Origin: Myroides sp. JBRI-B21084
GTDB lineage: Bacteria > Bacteroidota > Bacteroidia > Flavobacteriales > Flavobacteriaceae
DNA: 64,000 nucleotides
Assembly: GCF_030545015.1 (NCBI RefSeq)
Contig: NZ_CP120653.1
Span: 496,001 to 560,000 of the forward strand
Direction: 5' to 3'
The notes beneath the pieces were generated by a model that ran no database searches, was not told the DNA's origin, and was given only the letters and a program-made list of their open reading frames with translations. The stretch's first letter is position 1. The number at the start of each line of letters is the position of its first letter. Position numbers and translations under genes: made by a program. This document shows positions 44,128 through 54,386 of the stretch, in pieces.

Positions 44128-46941
44128 ATGAGTGAAAAACGATTATTTCTTTTAGATGCCTACGCGTTAATTTTTCGTGGGTATTATGCCTTTATAAAAA
44201 ATCCGCGTATTAACTCTAAAGGGTTAGATACATCGGCGGTTATGGGTTTTATGAACTCGTTAATTGATGTTATTAAACGCGAACGACCTAATTATTTAGC
44301 TGTTGCTTTTGATAAAGGAGGTAGCCAAGCACGTTGCGAAATGTATCCTGAATACAAAGCAAATCGTGATGAAACGCCCGAAGCCATTAAAATTGCAGTA
44401 CCTTATATACAAGAAATATTAAAAGCTATGCACATACCAATTATAGAAGTAGTTGGTATTGAAGCTGATGATTTAATTGGAACATTATCTAAAAAAGCCG
44501 AAAAAGAAGGTTTTCAAGTGTACATGGTAACACCCGATAAAGATTACGCTCAATTAGTATCTGAAAATATTTTTATGTATCGCCCTGCTCGTATGGGCAA
44601 CGATATTGAAATTTGGGGTGTTGATGAGGTTAAAGCAAAATTTGAAGTTGAACATCCTTTACAGGTAATTGATTTTTTAGGAATGATGGGCGATGCCGTT
44701 GATAACATTCCTGGTTTACCTGGCGTTGGTGAAAAAACCGCAAAAAAATTATTGGCCGAGTTTGGTTCTATGGAAAACTTATTAGAAAATACCGATAAGT
44801 TAAAAGGAAAAATGCGTGAAAAAATAGAAGCTAACAAAGAATTGGGCTTGCTTTCTAAAGAATTAGCACGTATTATGTTAGATTGCCCGGTTGATTTTGA
44901 TGCAGAATTTTTTCATTTGGATAAGCCCGATGTAGCTAAAACCGATGCACTTTTTCAAGAACTGGAATTTCGCCGAATGAAAGAACAGTTTGATAAGCTT
45001 TTTGCAGATGAAAACCCAATGGTACAACCAACACCTATTGGTAAACCACAAACAAAAAATACCGATCAAATTTCGTTGTTTGAAGTAGGTGATTCTGAAA
45101 TAAAAATAGATCAAGAAGGGTATTATAAAAATTTAACAACAACAGCTCATCACTACCAAATTGTACAAGGGAAATTTGCCTTACAATTATTTGTAAAATC
45201 GTTAATGCAGCAAACCGAAGTTTGTTTTGATACCGAAACAACAAATATTGATGCAAATTTGGCCGAATTAGTAGGTATGTCATTTGCTTATACCAAAGGA
45301 TCGGCTTATTACATTCCTTTTCCTGAAGATACTACCGAAGCTCAAGAATTGATTGAATTATTACGACCTTTTTTTGAAAGCGAAAACATAGTAAAAATAG
45401 GTCAAAACCTAAAATATGACATTAAAGTACTTAAAAACTATAATGTTAATGTAAAAGGCTTTTTGTTTGATACCATGATTGCGCATTATTTAATAAATCC
45501 AGATATGCGCCATAATATGGATGTTTTGGCCGAAACTTATTTGCAATATCAACCTAAGCCTATTGAAGATTTAATAGGGAAAAAAGGTAAGGGGCAAAAA
45601 AACATGCGCGATGTTGCTTTAGAAGATATAAAAGAATACGCCGCTGAAGATGCCGATATAACCCTACAGCTTAAAGATGTTTTTGTGCCTAAGCTAGAAC
45701 AAAGCAAAACTCGTGAATTGTTTGATTCCATTGAAAGTCCGTTGGTTTCGGTTTTAGCTGATATCGAAGCAGAAGGTATTCGTTTAGATGTTACTTATCT
45801 AAATAAACTTTCTACGGAATTATCTGCCGAAGCTGCTGCCCTTCAATCAAAAATATTTGAAACAGCAGGGGAAGAGTTCAATCTAGCATCGCCAAAACAA
45901 TTAGGTGTTATTTTGTTTGAAAAAATAAAAATAGGCAGTGGTAAAATCAAAAAAACCAAAACAGGGCAATATGCAACCGGTGAAGAGGTTTTAAGCGAAT
46001 TAGCAAAAGATAACGAAATTGTTCGTGATATTTTAGAATGGCGCCAAATTGTAAAATTGCAAAATACTTATGTTGATGCATTGCCAACCCAAATAAATCC
46101 TAAAACAAACCGTGTGCATACCGATTATATGCAGGCTGTTACAGCAACTGGGCGTTTAAGTTCTAACAATCCTAACTTGCAAAACATACCTATACGTACC
46201 CAACGCGGACAAAATGTTCGTAAAGCTTTTGTAGCGCGCGATGAAAATCATGTGTTGGTTTCGGCCGATTATTCACAGATTGAATTGCGTATTATTGCTG
46301 CATTAAGTGGTGAGCCAAATATGATTGAATCGTTTAAAAATAACGAAGATATTCACAAAGCTACTGCAGCTAAAGTATTTAATGTAGCATTAAGCGAAGT
46401 TACCCGCGAACAACGTAGCAATGCCAAAACAGTAAATTTTGGTATTATTTATGGAGTTTCGGCCTTTGGATTAAGCCAACAAACCACTTTAACACGTTCA
46501 GAAAGTAAAGAATTGATTGATGCGTACTATGAAACATATCCCAAATTACGTAATTACATAACCAATCAAATAGAATTTGCTAGAGAGTATGGTTATGTGC
46601 AAACAGTTTCAGGCCGTCGTAGGTATTTAAAAGATATTAACTCGCAAAACGCTGTTGTGCGTGGTGCAGCCGAACGCAATGCGGTAAATGCCCCAATTCA
46701 AGGGTCGGCAGCCGATATTATTAAAATTGCCATGATTAACATTCATAACAGGCTAATTAAAGACCAATTACAAACAAAAATGCTTTTGCAAGTGCATGAC
46801 GAATTGGTTTTTGACGTACCTAAAAACGAATTAGAAAAAGTAAAACCTATTATTAAAGAGGAAATGGAAAACGCTTTTACGTTAGCTGTGCCATTAGAGG
46901 TTGAAATAGGTGAGGGGGTTAATTGGTTAGATGCGCATTAA
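44128..46941 (+). CDS. polA: DNA polymerase I
   Basis: 937 residues, full length. There is a 5'-3' exonuclease domain (1 to about 295, with FDKGGSQARC, VGIEADDLIG and DNIPGLPGVGEKTA). A 3'-5' proofreading domain follows, with the FDTETT motif intact (Asp368, Glu370), so proofreading should be active. The polymerase domain has motif A VSADYSQIELR (about 710-720), motif B RSNAKTVNFGIIYG and motif C VHDE (889-892). It fills gaps in repair and removes RNA primers. A single gene with its own promoter-like element; a terminator is shared with the convergent T9SS gene. Confidence 0.97.
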   Translation: MSEKRLFLLDAYALIFRGYYAFIKNPRINSKGLDTSAVMGFMNSLIDVIKRERPNYLAVAFDKGGSQARCEMYPEYKANRDETPEAIKIAVPYIQEILKAMHIPIIEVVGIEADDLIGTLSKKAEKEGFQVYMVTPDKDYAQLVSENIFMYRPARMGNDIEIWGVDEVKAKFEVEHPLQVIDFLGMMGDAVDNIPGLPGVGEKTAKKLLAEFGSMENLLENTDKLKGKMREKIEANKELGLLSKELARIMLDCPVDFDAEFFHLDKPDVAKTDALFQELEFRRMKEQFDKLFADENPMVQPTPIGKPQTKNTDQISLFEVGDSEIKIDQEGYYKNLTTTAHHYQIVQGKFALQLFVKSLMQQTEVCFDTETTNIDANLAELVGMSFAYTKGSAYYIPFPEDTTEAQELIELLRPFFESENIVKIGQNLKYDIKVLKNYNVNVKGFLFDTMIAHYLINPDMRHNMDVLAETYLQYQPKPIEDLIGKKGKGQKNMRDVALEDIKEYAAEDADITLQLKDVFVPKLEQSKTRELFDSIESPLVSVLADIEAEGIRLDVTYLNKLSTELSAEAAALQSKIFETAGEEFNLASPKQLGVILFEKIKIGSGKIKKTKTGQYATGEEVLSELAKDNEIVRDILEWRQIVKLQNTYVDALPTQINPKTNRVHTDYMQAVTATGRLSSNNPNLQNIPIRTQRGQNVRKAFVARDENHVLVSADYSQIELRIIAALSGEPNMIESFKNNEDIHKATAAKVFNVALSEVTREQRSNAKTVNFGIIYGVSAFGLSQQTTLTRSESKELIDAYYETYPKLRNYITNQIEFAREYGYVQTVSGRRRYLKDINSQNAVVRGAAERNAVNAPIQGSAADIIKIAMINIHNRLIKDQLQTKMLLQVHDELVFDVPKNELEKVKPIIKEEMENAFTLAVPLEVEIGEGVNWLDAH

Positions 46942-46954
46942 ATTTAAAAAAGAT

Positions 46955-46993
46955 ACTCAAAAAAATAAGCCGTTCATTTTGAACGGCTTATTT
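46955..46993. terminator. Bidirectional terminator between polA and the T9SS gene
   Basis: A 14-base perfect stem (46963-46976 with 46980-46993) and a 3-base loop. The T run is longer on the minus strand. Confidence 0.88.
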
Positions 46994-47014
46994 GTGTTTA
47001 GAAGTTAATTAAAA

Positions 47015-50000
47015 CTATTTTTTAACAATTTTAATAAACTGACTGTTTTCCTTAGTTTTTATATTTAACATATAAGTACCTGCACTTAATCTGCTAAAAT
47101 CTAATTGAACCGTTTCTTTATCAAAATTATTTTTCATTACCAATCTTCCATTCAAATCAAATACTTCAACATTTGTAATTACATCACTATATGTTATTGT
47201 TAACTGATCGTTTACTGGGTTTGGATAGTATGTTAGTTTGCTTAAATCAAAGTTATTTACACCTAACACGATACGTGCCTCTATTGGCGTTGGGTAACTT
47301 GGACATCCGTTTGAACCAATGATTACTGCATAATAAGTTGTTTTATCAACTAATGGCATGTTCTGTGCCAAAGGATTTATTCCTTTCATTGCATCTTCAT
47401 ACGTTGCATACCAAACTACATTTGGTTGTGTCATTACAAAATTACTAATCTCTGCATAGTCTGTAAATGTTTGTGGCGATGCACCAACTGGACTATTTGG
47501 ACGACTGTTGATTGTTACTAATACTGGTGTACGTGAAGATTCACATCCGTTTTCTACACGCGCTACAAAATAGTAACCTGTTTGTAATACATCGGTAGAA
47601 GGTAATGCTACATTTGATGTTGTGTTTACATACCATCTATAGGATACTCCTGTAGGAGTTGGTAATACTAAATCTGCAACTGTTGCGCCTTCACATAAAT
47701 TCATTGAGTTTATTGCTGGGGCACTTGTACTAACTACACGAACCGCTACTGGTATTTTTGCAGAAACACAGTTTCCTATACGTTGTGCTACATAATACGT
47801 ACCGTTTACTAACGGTGCTGTTAATGCTAAAGGCACAACTGCTGTTGAACTACTGTACCATTCTGCCGTAGCATTTGGTAAAATTTGTGCATTTAATTGT
47901 GCTACAGTTCCTGCTCCACAAATGTTTTGGATACCTGCTGTTGGTGCTGGTACACTACCTTGTGAAGTTGCTGTTATTTGTACTCGTAACGACTCACATC
48001 CGTTTACTCTTTGAGATACATAATAGGTACCTGTAACCACTTGGTTAGTTCCTGGAATTGGCGTTTGAGATGTTGCCGATGGATACCATACTAATTCTGA
48101 ACCAGGTAATTGGTTTAAATTAACACCCGCATAGTTTATTGAACCACATATTGAAATTGTTTGTGGTGTTAAAGCTGCTGGTGTTGGATTAACATCAACT
48201 AATACTGCTATTCTATCAGACTCACATGCTCCCATTGCTTGAGATGCATAGTATGTTGTATTATCAACTAATGGATGTGTAGATGTTAATGGTACTGTTG
48301 CCGCCATTGAATCATACCATCTAATTTGTGCATTACTCATACCTGTTGCCATTAACGAAGCTACTGTTCCACCGCCGCAAACAACTTGAGTTAACTGTGC
48401 ACTTGGTGCTGCTAATGTTGTAATTGTTGCTGTAAATGGTATACGAGCCGATTTGCAATTTCCAATTCTAGCTTCAACATAGTAAGTACCTGTTTGCGAA
48501 ATTGTTGTTGTTGCAACAGCTGTTGTTGGTGAGTTGTAGAACGTTAAAATTGAACCTGGTGCACTTGTAACAACAACACTTGTAACTGGTGTTGGTTGAC
48601 AGAATGTTTGACCTTGAACTATTGGCGCTGCAACATCTATTACATTAACTGTAACTGGTTTTACCGTTGTACATCCAGATGGTGCTGTAATAGTAGCATT
48701 ATACATTTGTGTTATACCTGCACCAGATGTCATATAAACTTTTAAAGCATCAGTACCTGGTACATACGGCATGGTAGCTGCTGCATCTGCATATAAATTA
48801 TTTGTAGGTGACCAAGTTACCATTGATTGTTTAAAGTTAAAAGTAACATCTAAACGCTCTGTTGTTCTTGTACCTGTTGTAATGTTAGCAGATGTTGCGC
48901 TTGTACCGTAGATACCTACATTTGACCCTGCAACTGCTGTAAAATAGGTTTGCGCATTATTTCCGCCTCCCATTCCTTCTTGTGAAATTTCAACTAATAC
49001 GTTTGATAATCCATCCCAGAAGAATGGGCTGTCAAACATCATGGTTTGAACTCCTTGGAACGTATGTGTGTAATTTGATTTTGAGAAAACAGTTGCTAAA
49101 CCTGTTGTTTCAAAATTATTGCTTCCAAAAGTTGTACTTGGTACCATTTTCATTTTAATGGTATACTTTGGATTTGTGAAACTTGCACCTGAATTAATCG
49201 TTTCGAATGATAAACCAGAAATGTATCCAGATGTTGTTATTCCTTGTGCTAATAATTCTGCCGCACTAAAAATATATTGTTGTTTTGAATATACATCACT
49301 TTGAACAAATGCAGAAACTACACTATTTGCACTTGTAGTGTTTATTTTACTACCTATTGATGCAGTAGCTTGGATTGGTTCTAAAGCTTTTAATTCTTGA
49401 ACTGTATTTTTACAAATATCGTAAGTACTTGCTAAAGTAGATAACGATTGTGGTTTGTTACCTGCAGATACTAGAACTGTTTTTAAATGCTCACAAATAC
49501 CATTAGACTGGCTTGCAGATAACACATATTCTTGTTCTGTTGTAGTACTAAATGTCCAACCTGTTGCAGCATTACCTATTACACCAGTACTTGGTGTCCA
49601 TACAAAAGTATCGTAGCCACCTAAATTTGTTGTAATAGTTACAACTTCAGAAGGATCGCCCTTACAAGAAGTTACCTTGTCTTTAGAAATTTGGAAATCT
49701 GGTTTTGGTGTAATAGTAACAGGTACTTCTGTTAACACTGATTTACATCCTAAAGTAGCTATAAACATCGTGTTTGGTCTGACTGCTGTAGTTGTAGTTC
49801 CTCCACTACCACCTGTTGAACCAGATATTGTAGCTAATAATTGTGTAGCTGTAACATTGTTTGCATAACTATAAGTTGTTCTTTTTGCTGGCGCGTTGTG
49901 ATAAACTAAAGTACCGCTGCTACTAAAGTTACCACCACCATTGTTACTCCAATTAGTTTGTACAACTATGTTACTTAAACCGTCCCAATAAAAAGGTGTA

Positions 50001-52261
50001 TTAAAAGAGAATGTTTTTAAACCAGGTGTAAACGTTTCATTTGCATTGTTGTACACTGGTGTTAACAAGTTGTTGTTTATTTGTAAGCCACTAGCAGTTG
50101 TAATGTTTGTTGCGCCAATAGAAATACTAAAATTTGTTCTGCTAGCTCCACCTATTACAACTTCAAAAGACAATCCTTTAATTTCGCCCACTGCTAATCC
50201 TGCTGCTGTAAGTTCTGCAGCTGTAAAAATGTATTGGTGTTTGTATCCACCCCAACTATGATATAAGAAAGTTCCTGTTGTAGCATTAGTTGCTGTTCCA
50301 TTTCCTACTTGTGCGTTAACATCAACTGGTGCATCTCCCGCCATAACCCAGTAACTTCTACCAGTTGTTAAATAAGGTGTTGTAAAAGTGGCCCCTGTGT
50401 GCACTACATTGCCATCTTCTGCAGCATCAAACCAGGTAACTATACCCGCATCGTAAATCGCTGTCAAATCAACTTCTTGCGGACCACAAACCGTTACTGC
50501 AGGTGCTGCAATTAAGTTTGGATAATCACATAATGTTATAAATTGTTTACCACCAGCCCATAAACTAGTTTCTGTAGCAGAGCATTTTGCACGTACATAA
50601 ATTGAGTATTTAGTTGTAGGGTTTAAACCTGTAACGTTTATGTTGGTAATGCCTGGTTGTGTAGTTCCTTTGAATATAGCGCCGGGGTCACCGGGGTCAC
50701 CAGATTCGCGTATTTCTACTTCATATGCTATAGAACCTAAGTTAAAGTTGTCTACCCAAGAAATTGTTGCGCTGTTTTTTAAAATGTTGTTTACTTTAAT
50801 ATTGTTTGCTAAAATAGGTTTACAGTTAGGTGTATCTTCGTAATAAACATCGTCTAAATAAATTGTTCCAGATGATGTTGTTCCATTGTGAATTAAATTA
50901 AACCCAAAATAATCGTCTGTTGTTGCATGTAAATAAATAGAGTATTCTTTATATGTTGTGCCGCTAATTTTTATAGTGTCTAAAGGTGTAAAATTAGCAG
51001 CAGCTGTTGTTCCGTCTGAAGTGAAAAATTCTATTAATTGAATAGCAGATCCCGTGGTTTTAGCTGAAAAGCGAACCTGTTTTACCCAATTTCCGTTCCC
51101 TAGGTTGTTTGTTTCGGGCGAAATAAGCATTAATCGTTGGTTTTGATTAGCAGCTGAATTTGAGCGATACATTCTATATGAATGGCTTGGCGATTGTGCA
51201 TTTGAAGAATTTACATATCCGTATCCAGAAGATACTACTTCGTCAACATAATTCCAGCAATTAGGATAATTGTTGTTTGTAGTACTTCCAGTTGAAGTTG
51301 TATCAAAACCTTCGTAAAAGTTTCCTACGATAATTCCACAAAGTGTAAAAAACGATTCAGATGTAGGATTCCATTTTCCTGCTGAAGTGCTACCGCAAAC
51401 ACTTCTCATATAAACGGTATAATTTGTTGCAGGCGATAATCCAGTGACGTTTGTTGTTGTTCCATTAACAATCCCTGTGCTTGCTAAGCCGTTGGTTCCT
51501 GAACCAGGTAATCCGTTGGTACGTATTTCGTATTCATATGCGGTTACTGTTGGGTCAATTGAAGCTGTCCATGTTAAGGTAGCTGTGTTTTGTGTAATTG
51601 CAGGAATGTTTATTCCAGTGGGAAAGAAGCATGTTTCTAAGTCTTCATAATAAACATTGTCTATATAAGCATAAGGGTAAGTAGTAGATGTTGATCCGTT
51701 ATGCGGTACTCTAAACCCAAAATAATCATCTGTTGTAGCTGCTAAAGGAACTGTATATTCTTTATAAGAAGTTCCGGTAATATTAAAAGTTGCTAGAACA
51801 GTTGCATTTGCTGCGGCTGTGTTACCATTTAATCGAACAATCTCTAAAAAACTAGGTACGGTTGTGGAATTTCCCCGAGCGTAAAAGCGAATTTGTTTTG
51901 TACCGTTTCCAAGGTTTACTGTTTCTGGAGATACTAATGTTAAGTTCTGATTAGTGTTTGATGTAGAGCACATTCTGTAAAAGCGAAAGAACCTAGGAGG
52001 AGAATAAGACGTTGTTGTAGAGTTGGCCGTGTATCCGTAACCAGTTGTTGTCATGTTGTCTATATAACTCCAGCAACTGGGGACCGAAGGGTTAATAGAG
52101 TTTCCAGTTGTTGTTGTGTCAAAATTTTCACTAAAATTAGTAGCGATAGGAGCACAAGCTTGCGAATAGGTTTTCATAAACGAAAGCAAAATCATAATAG
52201 CAAAAGCTTTGGGCAAAAGCCAGCTAATCTGAAGTTTAAAAAAAGTTGGTTTTTTCTTCAT
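47015..52261 (-). CDS. Very large T9SS-secreted modular surface protein
   Basis: 1748 residues from the ATG at 52261, which gives an MKKK start and a signal peptide of about 36 residues ending TYSQA; an ATG 30 codons upstream does not. Order: anchor-type domain, fibronectin III-like domain, a second such pair (to about 575), then two copies of a larger beta domain with a (F/Y)WDGLSN(I/V)(V/L)V motif. Six WY/TYY/Cys modules of about 75 residues (about 1190-1670) and a T9SS type A sorting domain with LTYYPNPV follow. The last modules resemble those of the two genes at 1-6107, so all three are one family. No enzyme motif is seen; adhesion or surface-layer role is inferred. Confidence 0.88.
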   Translation of the reverse strand: MKKKPTFFKLQISWLLPKAFAIMILLSFMKTYSQACAPIATNFSENFDTTTTGNSINPSVPSCWSYIDNMTTTGYGYTANSTTTSYSPPRFFRFYRMCSTSNTNQNLTLVSPETVNLGNGTKQIRFYARGNSTTVPSFLEIVRLNGNTAAANATVLATFNITGTSYKEYTVPLAATTDDYFGFRVPHNGSTSTTYPYAYIDNVYYEDLETCFFPTGINIPAITQNTATLTWTASIDPTVTAYEYEIRTNGLPGSGTNGLASTGIVNGTTTNVTGLSPATNYTVYMRSVCGSTSAGKWNPTSESFFTLCGIIVGNFYEGFDTTSTGSTTNNNYPNCWNYVDEVVSSGYGYVNSSNAQSPSHSYRMYRSNSAANQNQRLMLISPETNNLGNGNWVKQVRFSAKTTGSAIQLIEFFTSDGTTAAANFTPLDTIKISGTTYKEYSIYLHATTDDYFGFNLIHNGTTSSGTIYLDDVYYEDTPNCKPILANNIKVNNILKNSATISWVDNFNLGSIAYEVEIRESGDPGDPGAIFKGTTQPGITNINVTGLNPTTKYSIYVRAKCSATETSLWAGGKQFITLCDYPNLIAAPAVTVCGPQEVDLTAIYDAGIVTWFDAAEDGNVVHTGATFTTPYLTTGRSYWVMAGDAPVDVNAQVGNGTATNATTGTFLYHSWGGYKHQYIFTAAELTAAGLAVGEIKGLSFEVVIGGASRTNFSISIGATNITTASGLQINNNLLTPVYNNANETFTPGLKTFSFNTPFYWDGLSNIVVQTNWSNNGGGNFSSSGTLVYHNAPAKRTTYSYANNVTATQLLATISGSTGGSGGTTTTAVRPNTMFIATLGCKSVLTEVPVTITPKPDFQISKDKVTSCKGDPSEVVTITTNLGGYDTFVWTPSTGVIGNAATGWTFSTTTEQEYVLSASQSNGICEHLKTVLVSAGNKPQSLSTLASTYDICKNTVQELKALEPIQATASIGSKINTTSANSVVSAFVQSDVYSKQQYIFSAAELLAQGITTSGYISGLSFETINSGASFTNPKYTIKMKMVPSTTFGSNNFETTGLATVFSKSNYTHTFQGVQTMMFDSPFFWDGLSNVLVEISQEGMGGGNNAQTYFTAVAGSNVGIYGTSATSANITTGTRTTERLDVTFNFKQSMVTWSPTNNLYADAAATMPYVPGTDALKVYMTSGAGITQMYNATITAPSGCTTVKPVTVNVIDVAAPIVQGQTFCQPTPVTSVVVTSAPGSILTFYNSPTTAVATTTISQTGTYYVEARIGNCKSARIPFTATITTLAAPSAQLTQVVCGGGTVASLMATGMSNAQIRWYDSMAATVPLTSTHPLVDNTTYYASQAMGACESDRIAVLVDVNPTPAALTPQTISICGSINYAGVNLNQLPGSELVWYPSATSQTPIPGTNQVVTGTYYVSQRVNGCESLRVQITATSQGSVPAPTAGIQNICGAGTVAQLNAQILPNATAEWYSSSTAVVPLALTAPLVNGTYYVAQRIGNCVSAKIPVAVRVVSTSAPAINSMNLCEGATVADLVLPTPTGVSYRWYVNTTSNVALPSTDVLQTGYYFVARVENGCESSRTPVLVTINSRPNSPVGASPQTFTDYAEISNFVMTQPNVVWYATYEDAMKGINPLAQNMPLVDKTTYYAVIIGSNGCPSYPTPIEARIVLGVNNFDLSKLTYYPNPVNDQLTITYSDVITNVEVFDLNGRLVMKNNFDKETVQLDFSRLSAGTYMLNIKTKENSQFIKIVKK

Positions 52262-52478
52262 TGTTGTTAATTTTAATAATGTTAATTGTAAAAATATAAC
52301 AAAAAATTCAATAATTACTTGTTTAAATTTTATTTTTTGATTTTTAAACAATAAAAGGTGTTTTTTTTTAATATTAATTGATTTTTTTTACACAGTTAAA
52401 AATGCCATTTTTAAGGAAGAAGTGATCATTGTGTAATGTGTTAAAAATTAGGACAAGAAAAATAAAAAACAAACAAAT

Positions 52479-52508
52479 TTGTATAGTAAAATAAAATGTT
52501 TAATTTTG
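52479..52508 (+). promoter_or_regulatory. Promoter of the rplM-rpsI operon
   Basis: TTG at 52479-52481 (preceded by T), a 19-base spacer and TAATTTTG at 52501-52508. This is the best match to the Bacteroidota consensus in the window. The remainder of 52262-52478 is AT-rich with no gene visible. Confidence 0.7.
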
Positions 52509-52509
52509 C

Positions 52510-52554
52510 ACTCCCTTTATTGGGAAAGGAATGTTTAATTAAAAATAATTTATT
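52510..52554 (+). promoter_or_regulatory. Short rplM leader with a small hairpin, possible regulatory site
   Basis: The leader of about 40 bases holds CTCCCTTTATTGGGAAAGGA, which can form either a TCCC/GGGA or a CCTTT/AAAGG stem. L13 operons in other bacteria are often autoregulated through the leader, so this is a candidate, but the structure is small and the evidence weak. Confidence 0.3.
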
Positions 52555-53010
52555 GTGGAAAGTTTAAGCTACAAGACAGTATCAGCAAACAAAGCAACTG
52601 TTCAAAAAGAATGGGTTGTTGTAGACGCTGAAGGTCATAACTTAGGACGCCTTGCTTCAAAAGTTGCAATGATTTTGAGAGGTAAGTACAAACCAAGTTA
52701 TACCCCTCACGTAGACTGTGGAGATAACGTAATTGTTATCAATGCAGAAAAGATCAACTTAACAGGTAACAAGTTGAATGACAAAACGTACATTCGTCAC
52801 ACAGGTTACCCAGGTGGTCAAAGAGAATTAACAGCAAAAGTAATGCAACAAAAAAATCCTGCATTATTAATTGAAAAAGCTGTAAAAGGAATGTTACCTA
52901 AAAACAAATTAGGTGCACAATTATTCCGTAATTTAAATGTAAATGTAGGTTCAGCGCACAAACACGAGGCACAAAAACCTAAAACCGTTAATTTAAACGA
53001 AATTAAGTAA
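52555..53010 (+). CDS. rplM: 50S ribosomal protein L13
   Basis: 151 residues from a GTG start. The family begins near [21 protein letters not shown], and no ATG lies close by in frame. [31 protein letters not shown] and GMLPKNKLG are L13 motifs. L13 is an early-assembly protein of the large subunit. Its stop overlaps the rpsI ATG by one base (TAATG). Confidence 0.96.
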   Translation: MESLSYKTVSANKATVQKEWVVVDAEGHNLGRLASKVAMILRGKYKPSYTPHVDCGDNVIVINAEKINLTGNKLNDKTYIRHTGYPGGQRELTAKVMQQKNPALLIEKAVKGMLPKNKLGAQLFRNLNVNVGSAHKHEAQKPKTVNLNEIK

Positions 53011-53396
53011 TGGCAGTTATTCACAAAATCGGTAGAAGAAAAACCGCAGTAGCTCGTGTTTATGTTTCAGAAGGTTCTGGAAAAATCACAGTGAACAAAA
53101 AAGATTTCGCAACTTATTTCCCAACGGCAACGTTACAATACAAAGTAATGCAACCTTTGTCTATGACAGAAAATGCAGAGAACTTTGACGTAAAAGTAAA
53201 TGTTTACGGTGGTGGAACAACAGGGCAAGCAGAAGCTGTACGTATGGCAATTGCACGTGCAATGTGTGAAGTTGACGCTGAAAACAGAGCAATTTTAAAA
53301 CCAGAAGGTTTATTAACGCGTGACCCACGTATGGTTGAGCGTAAGAAATTTGGTCAGAAGAAAGCTCGTAAGAGATTCCAATTCTCTAAACGTTAA
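53010..53396 (+). CDS. rpsI: 30S ribosomal protein S9
   Basis: 128 residues. It begins [13 protein letters not shown], has [18 protein letters not shown], and ends [16 protein letters not shown], the basic tail that reaches the P site. Operon with rplM, translation coupled through TAATG. Confidence 0.97.
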   Translation: MAVIHKIGRRKTAVARVYVSEGSGKITVNKKDFATYFPTATLQYKVMQPLSMTENAENFDVKVNVYGGGTTGQAEAVRMAIARAMCEVDAENRAILKPEGLLTRDPRMVERKKFGQKKARKRFQFSKR

Positions 53397-53429
53397 TATT
53401 TTATATTATTATTTAATAAAAAATCTAAG

Positions 53430-53535
53430 TTTTTGTTGCTGCTGGCCGAGGTCAGAGGTAGTTTAGCATCTAAATGAAGCCTGAAATACCAATTGAAGGA
53501 ACATTGCTAACACAAGAACGTAAACTATTACAAAA
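53430..53535 (+). promoter_or_regulatory. Structured leader before rpsB, candidate ribosomal-protein leader RNA
   Basis: Two hairpins: CTGGC-CGAG-GTCAG (53442-53455, one G-U pair) and TTTAG-CAT-CTAAA (53462-53474), in a GC-richer patch of a 139-base spacer. Neither has a T run, so they are not terminators. Position suggests control of rpsB-tsf, as S2 does in other bacteria; no conserved family was checked. Confidence 0.4.
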
Positions 53536-54279
53536 ATGGCAAACAAAGTAGAAGTTAAAGAATTACTAGAAGCAGGTGTACACTTTGGACACATGACTAG
53601 AAAATGGGACCCAAACATGGCTCCTTACATCTATATGGAGCGTAATGGTATCCACATTATCAATCTATATAAAACTGCAGCTAAAATTGAAGAAGCTAAC
53701 GAAGCTTTAAAGAAAATAGCTGCATCAGGTCGTAAAATTTTATTTGTTGCGACTAAAAAACAAGCAAAAGATATCGTTGCTGAAAAAGCAGCAGCTGCTA
53801 ACATGCCTTACATTACTGAGCGTTGGCCAGGTGGTATGTTAACTAACTTCGTTACAATCCGTAAAGCTGTTAAAAAAATGGCTTCTATTGATCGTATGAA
53901 AAAAGACGGTACATTTATGACTCTTTCTAAAAAAGAGCGTTTACAAGTTGACCGTTTACGTGCTAAATTAGAAAAGAACTTAGGTTCTATTGCTGATATG
54001 ACACGTTTACCGGCTGCATTATTTGTAGTTGATATCAAAGCTGAACACATCGCAGTAAAAGAAGCTCAAAAATTAAACATTCCAGTTTTTGCAATGGTTG
54101 ATACTAACTCTGACCCTCGTGAGGTTGATTATGTAATTCCAGCAAATGACGATGCTTCTAAATCAATCGATAAAGTATTATCTTTAGTAACTACAGCTAT
54201 CATCGAAGGAAATTCTGAAAGAAAATCTGAAAAAGAAGAAGCTGCTAAAACTGAAGCACAACCTACTGCTCAAGAGTAA
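53536..54279 (+). CDS. rpsB: 30S ribosomal protein S2
   Basis: 247 residues. It begins VKELLEAGVHFGHMTRKWDP and has YIYMERNGIHIINLYKT, FVATKKQAKD, ITERWPGGMLTNF and VDTNSDP, all S2 motifs. The tail is acidic and Glu/Ala-rich. Followed by tsf with a strong hairpin between them. Confidence 0.97.
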   Translation: MANKVEVKELLEAGVHFGHMTRKWDPNMAPYIYMERNGIHIINLYKTAAKIEEANEALKKIAASGRKILFVATKKQAKDIVAEKAAAANMPYITERWPGGMLTNFVTIRKAVKKMASIDRMKKDGTFMTLSKKERLQVDRLRAKLEKNLGSIADMTRLPAALFVVDIKAEHIAVKEAQKLNIPVFAMVDTNSDPREVDYVIPANDDASKSIDKVLSLVTTAIIEGNSERKSEKEEAAKTEAQPTAQE

Positions 54280-54294
54280 TCTTAACAGTATCTT

Positions 54295-54353
54295 AAAGTC
54301 GTTATGCTGATGGTTTCATATCTTTGATGCTATCACTTAACGGCTTTTTTCTA
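54295..54353 (+). terminator. Terminator/attenuator between rpsB and tsf
   Basis: Outer stem 54295-54304 with 54338-54347 (one G-U pair), inner stem 54308-54314 with 54329-54335 using two G-U pairs, then a T run. It would reduce tsf transcription relative to rpsB unless there is read-through. Confidence 0.7.
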
Positions 54354-54386
54354 TTTAATCAAATAATTAATTTAATTCTCAATAAA

